Assembly (NCBI RefSeq): GCF_028640845.1
Contig: NC_080540.1
Span: forward strand, 158,494,438-158,558,437
From: Ahaetulla prasina
Lineage: Eukaryota; Chordata; Lepidosauria; Squamata; Colubridae
Direction of reading: 5' to 3'
Length of the DNA: 64,000 bases
Every line of letters starts with the position of its first letter. Positions within the stretch are counted from its first letter, which is position 1. The translations under genes and the position numbers were made by a program. The notes under the pieces were generated by a model. The model had not been told where the DNA came from, searched no databases, and saw nothing but the letters and a program-made list of their open reading frames with translations. This document shows positions 52,539-62,995 of this stretch, piece by piece.

Positions 52539-52876
52539 AGGGACCTGGTGGCTCAGTGGCTAAGACGCTGAGCTTGTCAATTGAAAGGTCAGCAGTTCAG
52601 CGGTTCGAATCCCTAGTGCCGCGTAATGGGGTGAGCTCCCGTTACTTGTCCCAGCTTCTGCCAACCTAGCAGTTGGAAAGCACGTAAAAAATGCAAGAAG
52701 AAAAATAGGGACCACCTTTGGTGGGAAGGTAACAGTGTTCCGTGCACCTTTGGCATTGAGTCATGCCGGCCACATGACCACGGAGATGTCTTTGGACAGC
52801 GCTGGCTCTTCGGCTTTGAAATGGAAATGAATACTGTCCTCTAGCACATATGTGCGAGGGGAACCTTTACCTTTTT
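52539..52876 (+). mobile_element. Sauria-type tRNA SINE
   Basis: GTGGCTCAGTGGCTAAGACG (A box), GCGGTTCGAATCCC (B box), CCAGCTTCTGCCAACC and tail AACCTTTACC. Exact 14-bp target duplication TATATAGCAGTGTT (52525-52538, 52877-52890). Confidence 0.95.
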
Positions 52877-52883
52877 TATATAG

Positions 52884-53096
52884 CAGTGTTGGCGAAACTT
52901 TTCGGCATTGAGTGCTGAAAGGGGAGCGCGTGGGTGGGTGGGGAGGAAACACCGGAAATCGGAAGAGCAGCTCCCTGGTGCGCACATGTGTGGGCGCCGG
53001 AACCTGGAAGAGCAATGAGCGACAGCTGGCATGCCGAGAGAGATGGCTCTACATGCCACTTCTGGCACGTCTGCTATAGGTTCACCATTACGGCTG
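52884..53096 (+). mobile_element. hAT-like MITE whose left end was split by the SINE
   Basis: CAGTGTTGGCGAAACTTTTC start and GGTTCACCATTACGGCTG end. The SINE at 52539 landed in the CAGTGTT terminus, so that terminus now appears on both sides of the SINE. Confidence 0.75.
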
Positions 53097-53399
53097 TAGC
53101 GGGAACAGGAAAGAGCCTTGAGGGACAGAAGGAAAAGCTGCTCCCAAATGGTCAGATGAGCATGGCTTGAATCTCAGCCAAGACAATAATTGAAGAAAAT
53201 GTCTCAGGAAAGCCCCCACCCCCACCCCACTAGCTCATATGAAGATAAAATGGCAGTGGAAGGAGCATTTTTAGACTTGCAAGATTCTGTTACTGTAGCT
53301 ATTATAATAAAAGCGATCCTGACCAATATGGCACTAGTTTCTTGACCTGGCCTTTCTTGTATGGCTGACATTAACTTCTCCAAGTTGGGAGGGTGGCGG

Positions 53400-53870
53400 T
53401 AAATTTATTTATTTTTATTTATTTATTTATTTATTTGTCAATCATATATAAGATAACAGGTAAAAGTATAAACAAAATTTGGATACATGAAAAGAGTAAG
53501 TAAAAAAGGAATATTAGGGCAGGGACAGTAGGCATGCGGGTACATTTATGCACGCCCCTTACGGACCTCTTAAAAATGGGGTAAGGTCAACAGTAGACAG
53601 TTTAAGCTTAAAGTTTTGGGGGTTTGGGGAAGAGTCAGGTAGTCCATTCCAGGGTCTTCTACAGAGTCAGGTAGTCATATTTTCTGCAATCGAGTTTGGA
53701 GCAGTTTACCTTGAGTTTGTATCTATTATTTGCTCGTGTATTGTTGTGGTTGAAGCTGAAGTAGTCATTGACAGGTAGGACATTGTGGTAGATAATTTTA
53801 TGTACTATGCTTCGGTCAGATTGAAGTCTGCGTAGTTCTAATTCTGAAAAGAGCATGATTTCGGGGGTGT
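53400..53870 (-). mobile_element. CR1-group LINE 3' fragment
   Basis: TTTA run, then minus-strand text matching the C-terminus of the 47330 family (NRYKLKVNCSKLDCRKYDY). Confidence 0.85.
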
Positions 53871-54409
53871 CCATTCAAAGTCTCCATGATTGCAATTTTA
53901 GTTACTCTTCTCTAATACCTCAATAACATTGATCAATTAAGCAAATGGTTTCATGGACATAAAAGGTTTCTGATGATTCATCAGCTACATACTTCCACAT
54001 GAAACCACCTATAAGTCCAATTATTCCACTGCATCACCACTGTAACCATAACTCTGAGGTACAGAGTCGATTGGCCTGTGTGATCCAATTTGTTACGAAA
54101 GACTTTTGTGGCTCACAGCACATTTCATTAGAGGTATGAATTGTCAACCCAGTTTAATAGATCTGCTATCCACAAATGTATCTAAGGTGAAATCATGTAA
54201 GCTTGTGGCCATAACCTCATTCAGGGCAATGAGTTCCATAAACTAACTGTTTGAGGATATAATTTAGTACCCTAAATTACTACTACTACTATCACTGATT
54301 TGATTCCATAGTATGGCTTTCTCCATATTATGAATACTTTTTAAAAAAAACAGTCTGTTCTTTCAGGAGAAGAGAAGGTTGAGTCAGATTTGATAAGCAC
54401 CCAAAGACC
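53871..54409. other. Intergenic, nothing recognised
   Basis: No gene or named repeat seen. Confidence 0.5.
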
Positions 54410-54417
54410 ATCTAGCA

Positions 54418-54561
54418 TAGGGGTCTCCAACCTTGGCAACTTTAAGCCTGGAGGACTTCAACTCCCAGAATTCCCCAGCCAGCTTTGCTGGCTGGGGAAT
54501 TCTGGGAGTTGAAGTCCACCAGACTTAAAGTTGTCAAGGTTGTCAAGGTTGGAGACCCCTG
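54418..54561. mobile_element. Palindromic hAT-type MITE (144 bp)
   Basis: Almost the whole element is one inverted repeat around CCAGCTTTGCTGGCTGG; ends AGGGGTCTCCAACC and GGTTGGAGACCCCTG; flanks ATCTAGCA / ATATAGCA. Relatives at 56706, 61653 and 62861. Confidence 0.9.
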
Positions 54562-54679
54562 ATATAGCATACAGTTCTTGTCTCACCATGGACAATCATG
54601 TGCCTGTGGGAATCACAAAAAGCATTTCACAGTTTGCATAGATAATTTATAAAATTAATTATTAATTAATAATTAACCC

Positions 54680-54897
54680 TCACAGCTTCAATCTCAAACT
54701 GTCTACAGTGGACCTCACTCCATTCTTAAGAGATCTGTAAAGGGGGCATGCATAAGCAGACCAGCATGTCTACCATCCCTGCCTTACTGTCCCCATTTAT
54801 CTATATTTACTTCCTTTGTTCATGCTTATGTTCATACCTCTACTTGTTACCTTGTACATGTTTGAGAAACAAATAAAATAAAATAAATAAATAAATT
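54680..54897 (+). mobile_element. CR1-group LINE 3' end
   Basis: CTGTCTACAGTGGACCTCAC...CCATTCTTAAGAG matches the [11 protein letters not shown] end of the 47330 family, then its tail and an AATA run. Confidence 0.8.
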
Positions 54898-55650
54898 TAT
54901 GAGTATAGTTCTGCGATCTCTACTGCAATTTATCCAGTGCCAAAGAAGGTATTCGTAGACACACTTTTATTATGGGAAAGAAATAACTGCTGAATATAAT
55001 TGGCCGACATGAGAGAAATATGTTCACAGATATCACCCACTGCCAGAGGTCATTCTATTTTTCCTGAATGCTCTTTTTTCCTATTGGATCCACCTCATTA
55101 GATAAATCTTTGTGAGTTCATAGACTCTTCCACACACTTTTTTTGGTCACAGTACAGAAGTTATTTGCCATTGCTTTCATCTGGAATGGGTTCCCCTTGC
55201 CCACTTCCCAACCTATTCTTCAACTCAAGCATTTCATTATTTCCCATTGAAGTAATGATCTGTAGCTGCCTCTATTTAATTTTGAAGATCCATCAAGGTG
55301 ATCTAGATACTGTGCCAGCGTGTGTGCAAAACACCCTGGAGAAGTGATATATACGCTTATCAAATCTTTCACCCCAGATGTTTCACTTCAGGAAGAATCC
55401 AAATTTGCTTTAGACTCGGGTACCCCAAATTGTGAGGTGTACCTCTCTTGGAGAGATGCAGATAGAGTCCAAGGGAGATGTGAAGAACCTTTTAGTTGTA
55501 CATTGTTTCAATACATTCACCTTTCCTGAAATTTTCTTGTATTGTTTTCATCGTTCTTTTGTGTTCATTTTACTGTTTGGAATTTTAAGGGAAATGTATA
55601 CATTAAGATTACTCTAAAGAGAGGGTGGTGACAAAAAATTTAGGATCCCC
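54898..55650. other. Intergenic, nothing recognised
   Basis: No gene or named repeat seen. Confidence 0.5.
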
Positions 55651-55662
55651 ACTTTAGACAAA

Positions 55663-56023
55663 GGTGAAGGTAAAGGTTCCCCTCACACATGCATGCTAGT
55701 TGTTCCTGACTCTAGGGGGCGGTGCTCATCTCTGTTTCAAAGCTGAAGAATCAGCGCTGTCCGAAGACGTCTCCGTGGTCATGGGGCTGGCATGACTCAA
55801 TGCTAGAGGTGCATGGAATGCTGTTACCTTCCCACCAAAGGCGGTCCCTATTTTTTCTACTTGCATTTTTTACGTGCTTTCGAATTGCTAGGTTGCCAGA
55901 AGCCAGGACAAGTAACAGGAGCTCACCCCGTTACACGGCAGCGCTAGGGATTCAAACTGCTGAACTGCCGACCTTTTGATCGACAAGCTCAGCGTCCTAG
56001 CCCCTGAACCACCACGTTCCTAT
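55663..56023 (-). mobile_element. Sauria-type tRNA SINE
   Basis: Reverse copy of the 52539 family; flanks ACTTTAGACAAA / ACTTCAGACAAA (11 of 12). Confidence 0.92.
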
Positions 56024-56234
56024 ACTTCAGACAAAATCTAATTATAATTGAGGGTAGGCTTCTTCATCCTTTTTGGACTAATGTGCTCATTTTGAAATTT
56101 AAAACTATGTTTTGACCACTTTCTCTCTAGATCACTATTGTGGTGAACATGGATAGTCACTTATCAGAGGGCACTCTGGGGAAGCTGCTTCAGTAAACGC
56201 TCTTCAACACCTACGCTAATTTAGTGGGCACACT

Positions 56235-56311
56235 TTCAAAAAAAGCTGGTTGAGGAACTCTGGGAGTTGAAGTCCACAAGTCTTAAAAGAGCCAAGTTTG
56301 CAGACCCCTGC
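56235..56311. mobile_element. Half of a palindromic MITE
   Basis: GGAACTCTGGGAGTTGAAGT...TTTGCAGACCCCTG, the right half of the 56706 type. Confidence 0.7.
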
Positions 56312-56705
56312 TCAACTTAATCATCCTGGTCAGATGGTTTTTCAATCTATTTTTGAAAATCTCCAGTGATGGAGCACCCACAGTTCTTGTAGGCAAGCTA
56401 TTCCACCAATTAATTGTTCTCACTGTCGGAACATTTTTCCATACTTCTAGGTTGGGTCTTTCCTTTACAGGTTTCCACTATTCTTTCTTTCTTTTTTTAA
56501 AAAAAATATTTTTTATCATTATTTTTCTTTAAAAACAAAAACAGAAACAAACACAAAACAAAAATTCCCATTTTACAACAGTTTCATATCATATACTATT
56601 ATTTCTTGTCTTGCCCCTCTCAATCCCCTCTTTTCTGTGACAGCCATCAAGTACTGGAAAACAGTTATCATGTCCCCTCTAAACTTTCTCTTCCTTAGGC
56701 TAGAT

Positions 56706-56840
56706 CAGGGATCTGCAAACTTGGCTCTTTTAAGACTTGTGGACTTCAACTCCCAGAGTCCCTCGGCCAGCTTTGCTGGCTGAGGAACTCTGGGAGGTGA
56801 AGACCACAAGTCTTAAAAGAGCCAAGTTTGCAGACCCCTG
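56706..56840. mobile_element. Palindromic hAT-type MITE (135 bp)
   Basis: CAGGGATCTGCAAACTTGGC...AAGTTTGCAGACCCCTG; flanks GGCTAGAT / GGCTAGAC. Confidence 0.92.
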
Positions 56841-57176
56841 GGCTAGACATACCTAGTTCCTTTAACCATTCATCATACAATTAAGCCTCCCCAGACCCCT
56901 TATCATCTTTGCTGGTCTTCCCTGCACTATTTCTAGAGTATTAGTGTATTTGGTGACCAGCAGGATACACAGTATTCCAAGTATTGGCCTCACTAGTGTA
57001 CTATAAAATGGTATTATCACTTCTTGTGACTTGATGCTATTCCTCTGTTGATGCAGCCAAAGACTGTATTGGGTTTTTTGGCAGCTGTGGCACCATGCTG
57101 GCTCATACTTAAATTGTGGTCTGTTAGGACACCCAGATCTCTCTCACACTTATTACTGCTGAGCCAGGTACCACTT

Positions 57177-57690
57177 ATTTATTTATTTATTTATTTTATT
57201 TATTAATCGTATTTATATACCGCCCTATCTCCCGAAGGACTCAGGGTGGTTCACAGGCATTTAAAAAACATAAAACACATAAATACAATATAAAACAGTT
57301 AAAAAACTTATTCCATAAGCCCGTTAAATTAAAATATAAAAATAAAAGCCAATTAAAACCCATGAATTTAAAATCTAGCTCAGTCCTGCACAATTAAATA
57401 AGTATGTTTTAAGCCCGCGGCGGAAGGTCCGAAGGTCCGGAAGCTGCCGTAGTCCGGGGGGTAGTTCGTTCCAGAGGGTGGGAGCCCCCACAGAGAAGGC
57501 CCTTCCCCTGGGCGTCGCCAGACGACATTGCCTCGCTGACGGCACCCTGAGGAGACCCTCTCTATGAGAGCGCACGGGTCGGTGAGAGGTATTCGGTAGC
57601 AGTAGGCGGTCCCGTAAATAACCCGGCCCAATGCCATGGAGTGCTTTAAAGGTGGTCACCAAAACCTTGAAGCGCACCCGGAAGGCCACA
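57177..57690 (-). mobile_element. L2-like LINE 3' fragment
   Basis: Minus strand 57689-57375 encodes AFRVRFKVLVTTFKALHGIG and WNELPPGLRQLPDLRTF, close to the LINE at 6966-8548, with the same CCGCCCTATCTCCCGAAGGA tail and ATTT run. Confidence 0.92.
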
Positions 57691-57837
57691 TACTTATTCT
57701 GTATCTGTGCATTTGGGTTTTCCTGCCTAAGTGGAGGACTGTACTTTTCTTACTATTGGACTGCATCTTGTTGAAACAGCCCAATGCTCAAGTCTGTCAG
57801 GATATTTCTCAATTTTGTATCATAATATATATAATAT

Positions 57838-58009
57838 AATAACAGAGTTGGAAGGGACCTTGGAGGTCTTCTAGTCCAACCCGCTGCCCAGGCAGGAAAC
57901 CCTACACCATTTCAGACAAATGGCTATCCAACATTTTCTTAAAAATTTCCAGTGTTGGAGCATTCACAACTTCTGCAGGCAAGTTGTTCCACTTATTGAT
58001 TGTTCTATA
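57838..58009 (-). mobile_element. CR1 LINE 3' end
   Basis: AGTTGGAAGGGACCTTGGAG and GTCTTCTAGTCCAACCC, the reverse of the CR1 terminus seen at 44765. Confidence 0.9.
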
Positions 58010-58340
58010 TCAATCTTCGAAAGCGTTAGCAATTCTTCCCAGCTTGATGTCATCTGCAGATTTGATGAGTTCCCCTTCTATCCTTCATTTGGATGACTTA
58101 TGAAGATGTTGAAGAGTAATGGGCCCAAAACAAAACATTGAGGTATCCCAGTGCATGCTTCCCTCCATGTAGATGTAGTTCCGTTAAGGACTACAAACTA
58201 AGTGCAGATGGTCAGCCAAGTACACATTCAGTTGGTGATGGTACTGTTTATCCTACATTGTTCTATCTTACCAAGAAGCAAGTTGTAGTCTACTTTGTCA
58301 AATACCTTATTGAAGTCCAAATATACCATAGCCTCAGCAT

Positions 58341-59060
58341 TTCACTGTGAATGTCATTCTGTTGTATAAAAGGATATCCAGAATATAAGCAGCCTCTTCA
58401 GAAAAGTAATTCCCCTCTTACAAAATGAAACTGCTGCTTCTTTTATGTTTAAACTTTGTTCAATGGTCTCCTTCCTTCATGAAGCCCTACTTTGCACTTC
58501 TGACATTGGAAACGTCAGCTCTGATCATCAGCAGATTTGGGATTCCTGCCCTGGGTAATGTCTTAATATCTGTGGGTACCAATTTGGGGATCTAGGCTTG
58601 ATCAACTCTCCCCTCAAGACATTTGACTAATATTTTTTCAACAGGGGGGAGGATTGCTTTATGATTTTTAGTTAGGTGAGTAACTAAATTTGCTTTGAAT
58701 TTTTGCTTTGAGTCAGATTTTTGTCGCCTAATGCATTCCACCTCTTCTTGCGCCTTGTTTCCATGTAGGAGAGCAAATAAATAAACTAACCCAAACCATT
58801 GCTTCTTATCAGGAATGGTGCATTCCATCCAGACAATTAAACATAAAAAGAGATGAAGCTGCAAGTGAAACTGCCCTGTAAATAAACCACTTGAAGTATT
58901 TTGGTGGATGATAATTATACATTGAGGAAGCAGATTAATTAAAGCTAGACATAAGAGACAGAGAAGGAAGCTTGCAAGCCTAGCATTTTTTTTTTTTAAT
59001 TCCACGCTATTTCCCATATGACAAATATTTTTTGCTCAGGAGCATAGATTCTAGCTGCTA
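58341..59060. other. Upstream region of keratin gene 2
   Basis: No coding frame or named repeat. The minus-strand 141-aa frame has no recognised motif. Confidence 0.5.
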
Positions 59061-59063
59061 GGC

Positions 59064-59268
59064 AAACCAAACCCAGGTTGTTTCATGTAATTTTTTTTAT
59101 TTTTTTGCATCCCGTGCACCTCTTGAGCCATATAAAAGAGAGAAGCCCTGATTGCAAATCAAAGGGACTCTCTTGCCTTCGCTCTTCTGCTTCTCCCTCA
59201 TTCCACTGCTTCACTAATAGTTTGCTCAACTCTTTTTTTAAAAAAACCCCAAAACACCAATCCTAACC
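59064..59268 (+). promoter_or_regulatory. Core promoter and 5' leader of keratin gene 2
   Basis: AAACCAAA (59064-59071) fits AARCCAAA; TATA box TATAAAAGAG at 59131; an ATTGCAAATC octamer-like site at about 59149. Leader of roughly 110 bases before ATG 59269. Confidence 0.75.
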
Positions 59269-59778
59269 ATGAACATACCTGTCGGGTCTCGATGCTTAGG
59301 TGGATCAAGGCGATTTTCCTCCGCTTCTATGGTGGGTGGCCGGAGTTCTGCTTCTCCATGCCAGTCGTATGGAAGACCATGTGGGACTGGTGGCTACTCC
59401 AGCATGAGTCTGAATAATTTTGGTGGGGGAAGCCAAAGAATCTCTTACAGCCAAGGCTATGGAGGACAAATCTATGGAGGAGTTGGTGGACAGCGCATGG
59501 GAATGGGTGGGCAGGTGATGGGAATGGGGGGTCTTGGTTATGGTGGAGGGTTTGGTGGAGGTTATGGGGGCGCTGAGTGCCAGAGTGGATTTGGAGGATA
59601 TGCTAGAATGGGCAGCATGACTAGCACCAGAAGCGAAGGGATCCGTGGGGTCTCTATTGACGAGCGCCTCTTGAAGCCACTTTCTCTTGGAGTTGATCCC
59701 GAGGAGCATAAAGCACGGACCCACGAGAAAGAAGAGATGAAAACCTTGAACAACCAGTTTGCTTGCTTCATTGATAAG
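59269..59778 (+). CDS. Type II keratin gene 2, exon 1 (gene continues past the window)
   Basis: 170 codons from ATG (context CTAACCATGA) to AAG before the GTAGGA donor. The head starts MNIPVGSRCLGGSRRFSSAS, has a Gly-rich stretch with repeated GGQ/GMGG (about residues 60-110), then H1 RGVSIDERLLKPLSLGVDPE and coil 1A EKEEMKTLNNQFACFIDK. This is the same domain order and splice phase as gene 1, with closely related H1 and coil 1A. Exon 2 is not found in the 4.2 kb that follow, so the gene is cut by the window edge. As a type II keratin it would pair with a type I partner in epithelial filaments. Paralogue unknown. Confidence 0.92.
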
Positions 59779-59861
59779 GTAGGAGTTTGTCCATCCTTCT
59801 CTTCTGATTTGATTTGATTATGATTTGATTGCTTATGATTTAGTTGCTTATTCGTAACCTA

Positions 59862-60045
59862 TGACTATCATTAAGTGTTGTGCCTTATGATTCTTGACGA
59901 ACGTATCTTTTCTTTTATGTACACTGAGAGCATATGCACCAAAGACAAATTCCTTGTGTGTCCAATCACACTTGGCCAATAAAAAATTCTATTCTAGTCT
60001 ATTCTAGTCTATTCTAGTCTAGTCTAGTCTAGTCTAGTCTTTTTT
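59862..60045 (+). mobile_element. LINE 3' tail with TCTAG array
   Basis: ACTGAGAGCATATGCACCAA and TTGTGTGTCCAATCACACTT match the tail of the intron 6 LINE (29640-29700). The terminal pentamer array has drifted from TTCTA to TCTAG. Confidence 0.88.
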
Positions 60046-61138
60046 TCAGCTTTCAATTTTAAATGTTTAAGAATAATTTGGGATAATCCATCTATCCCCC
60101 TTTCTTTATCTCTTGCTATACACTTTCCTCATTCTAGAACAAACATCTAGGAGATGCTCCCTGTTGCATTCTTCTTGCCGTGCTAGCAATGAATTATAAG
60201 AAATCTTTCCTGATTTATGACATTCCGTAAAGAGGGACTTACGTGCTTGCTTGTGTGCATCGAGAGAGACTGGGAATATAGTTAGGATTCAGATTGCCAG
60301 CTCTGTTATCTTAATAAATATGATAAAAACCCTAAGACAGAGATCAGCATTATGCTTCTACTGAATAGGAGGGTGGGGAGAAGTTTTTTTTCTAAGGGGG
60401 AAATTTTGAACCAGGAATTTTGTGGCCTGAGATTTCCTTCATTAAATGGCAATAGCTTCAGTTCCTTCCATATCCATCTTTTCACTTTGCTCTTCAGACC
60501 TACTGCAAATATATTCTATTATTCTACTCTTCCCATGTTATGACCCATCATATGTCAATCAAAACTACCTGGTTTTTCTAACCCTAATTCTAGCCTTGTT
60601 CCAACTTCAATTAACATTAGGATTAATCCTCATATTTTTTTTACAAGTGATAGTATTATCCAACCTTATATTTGCTGAATAGAAAATCCTTTTTTTAAAA
60701 AAAAAAAAATCCGAAATGAAATTATAACAGGGGAGGGACGCAATTGATTTGGCTAGGCAGACAAGTGGAGAAGGCATTCATGAATGTAATTGTTTCATTA
60801 AGTTATTACCTGGATCTGTATAGATCCATTTCATGAGAATAAGATATCTGAATAGGAAACGGGGGTTGAAATCCTGATTCACTGTAATCGAACTGAAAAT
60901 TGAAGGAAGCAGTAAAAATTAGAAGCTGTTTCCTCCCTTTCCATTTTATTTTCTTCCAATTTTAAATATATGTCCTCTAATCTAATGATAAATCAGAGCC
61001 ACAAAATCATATCATGATCAGTCACTTATTCAATTCAAATGAGGGTCGGTCAGCAATTGTGAGGTCATCTGAATACATGAAGCATTTTGCCGTTGCAAAA
61101 ATACACTTGCCAAAATGAGTTAGAATATCTGGGGCCTA

Positions 61139-61345
61139 AGAGTCAGTTTGATGTAGTGGTTAAGACATCAAATTAGAAACTGGGAGAGTGTGACGTCTAG
61201 TCTCACTTTGTGCATGAAGCCGGCTGAGAAACCTTGGGCTAGTCATGTTCTGTCAACCCTAGAAAGGAGGCAATGGCAAACCACTTATGGAAAATCTTGA
61301 CGAGAAAACTACAGAAGCTTGTTGGACACAACTGAATGGAAGAAA
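61139..61345 (+). mobile_element. tRNA-derived SINE (duplication copy 1)
   Basis: TTTGATGTAGTGGTTAAGAC (A box), GTGACGTCTAGTCTCAC (B-box-like), GGAGGCAATGGCAAACCAC and TTGTTGGACACAACTGAATG. Confidence 0.85.
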
Positions 61346-61652
61346 AAAAATAATATCTGGAGCTCAATATTTTGGGCATTTGTTTTATAAAAGGTAGCTT
61401 CCTTTAAGTTGAGCTCAGCTGCTGAACTTTACAGGAATATATTCTTTACTTTGTTATCTATTATATGGATATTATTTGAAACAGTAAGATTGCCATACTC
61501 TTCTTCTGAAATGTTTTTTCAGGTTTCAAGTCTAACTGACAACCTTGGCATTCATTAGAAGTCACCCATCCAAATACTAATCAGTTTTGACCCTGCTTAG
61601 CTTCTGGCCTAAACAGGATCTTCCCACTCTCTTCATACCTCATACTCTAAAC

Positions 61653-61787
61653 CAGGGGTCTCCAACCTTGGCAACTTTAAAACTTGTGGACTTCAACTCC
61701 TAGAATTCCTCAGCCAGCTTTGCTGGCTGAGGAATTCTGGGAGTTGAAATCCACAAGTCTTAAAGTTGGCAAGATTGGAGACCCCTG
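61653..61787. mobile_element. Palindromic hAT-type MITE (duplication copy 1)
   Basis: CAGGGGTCTCCAACC...GATTGGAGACCCCTG, exact flanks CTCTAAAC. Confidence 0.93.
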
Positions 61788-62346
61788 CTCTAAACAAAAA
61801 ACTCCAGAAATTGCTTTCTTTTTATTTTCATCGTGAAATTCCTTTTAGTTTTTTCTTTTTAGCTCTATGTTCTGGGCTGTGCTTTGTAGGTTTATACTTT
61901 GTAGTCTACTGTATGTTTGGTTAATTCATCATCAGCAGGGACATAAATTCATATTGTCCATTCTGCCCATCAATTAAATGACTAGAAAAAAACATTTCTA
62001 AATTATTTCAGCTTGGGCTCAACCATCTTAGATCTATGTCATGAGAATAAGATATCTGAATAGGAAACGGGGGTTGAAATCCTGATTCACTGTAATCGAA
62101 CTGAAAATTGAAGGAAGCAGTAAAAATTAGAAGCTGTTTCCTCCCTTTCCATTTTATTTTCTTCCAATTTTAAATATATGTCCTCTAATCTAATGATAAA
62201 TCAGAGCCACAAAATCATATCATGATCAGTCACTTATTCAATTCAAATGAGGGTCGGTCAGCAATTGTGAGGTCATCTGAATACATGAAGCATTTTGCCG
62301 TTGCAAAAATACACTTGCCAAAATGAGTTAGAATATCTGGGGCCTA

Positions 62347-62553
62347 AGAGTCAGTTTGATGTAGTGGTTAAGACATCAAATTAGAAACTGGGAGAGTGTG
62401 ACGTCTAGTCTCACTTTGTGCATGAAGCCGGCTGAGAAACCTTGGGCCAGTCATGTTCTGTCAACCCTAGAAAGGAGGCAATGGCAAACCACTTATGGAA
62501 AATCTTGCCGAGAAAACTACAGAAGCTTGTTGGACACAACTGAATGGAAGAAA
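62347..62553 (+). mobile_element. tRNA-derived SINE (duplication copy 2)
   Basis: Duplicate of the SINE at 61139. Confidence 0.85.
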
Positions 62554-62860
62554 AAAAATAATATCTGGAGCTCAATATTTTGGGCATTTGTTTTATAAAA
62601 GGTAGCTTCCTTTAAGTTGAGCTCAGCTGCTGAACTTTACAGGAATATATTCTTTACTTTGTTATCTATTATATGGATATTATTTGAAACAGTAAGATTG
62701 CCATACTCTTCTTCTGAAATGTTTTTTCAGGTTTCAAGTCTAACTGACAACCTTGGCATTCATTAGAAGTCACCCATCCAAATACTAATCAGTTTTGACC
62801 CTGCTTAGCTTCTGGCCTAAACAGGATCTTCCCACTCTCTTCATACCTCATACTCTAAAC

Positions 62861-62995
62861 CAGGGGTCTCCAACCTTGGCAACTTTAAAACTTGTGGACT
62901 TCAACTCCTAGAATTCCTCAGCCAGCTTTGCTGGCTGAGGAATTCTGGGAGTTGAAATCCACAAGTCTTAAAGTTGGCAAGATTGGAGACCCCTG
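62861..62995. mobile_element. Palindromic hAT-type MITE (duplication copy 2)
   Basis: Duplicate of 61653-61787, with the same flanks CTCTAAAC. Confidence 0.93.

Larger units (their letters stand above)
56312..58340 (-). mobile_element. CR1-type LINE non-coding region, with nested insertions
   Basis: Minus-strand CR1-like text occurs in pieces: 56330-56500, 56640-57175, 57690-57835 and 58010-58340. It is interrupted by the palindromic MITE (56706-56840), the L2-like fragment (57177-57690) and a CR1 3' end (57838-58009). The text on each side of the inserts runs on when they are removed. Confidence 0.65.

Noticed and set aside
58592..59017. 141-aa minus-strand frame
   Set aside because: No recognised domain, leucine-rich composition of AT-rich DNA, and lies in the keratin 2 upstream region.
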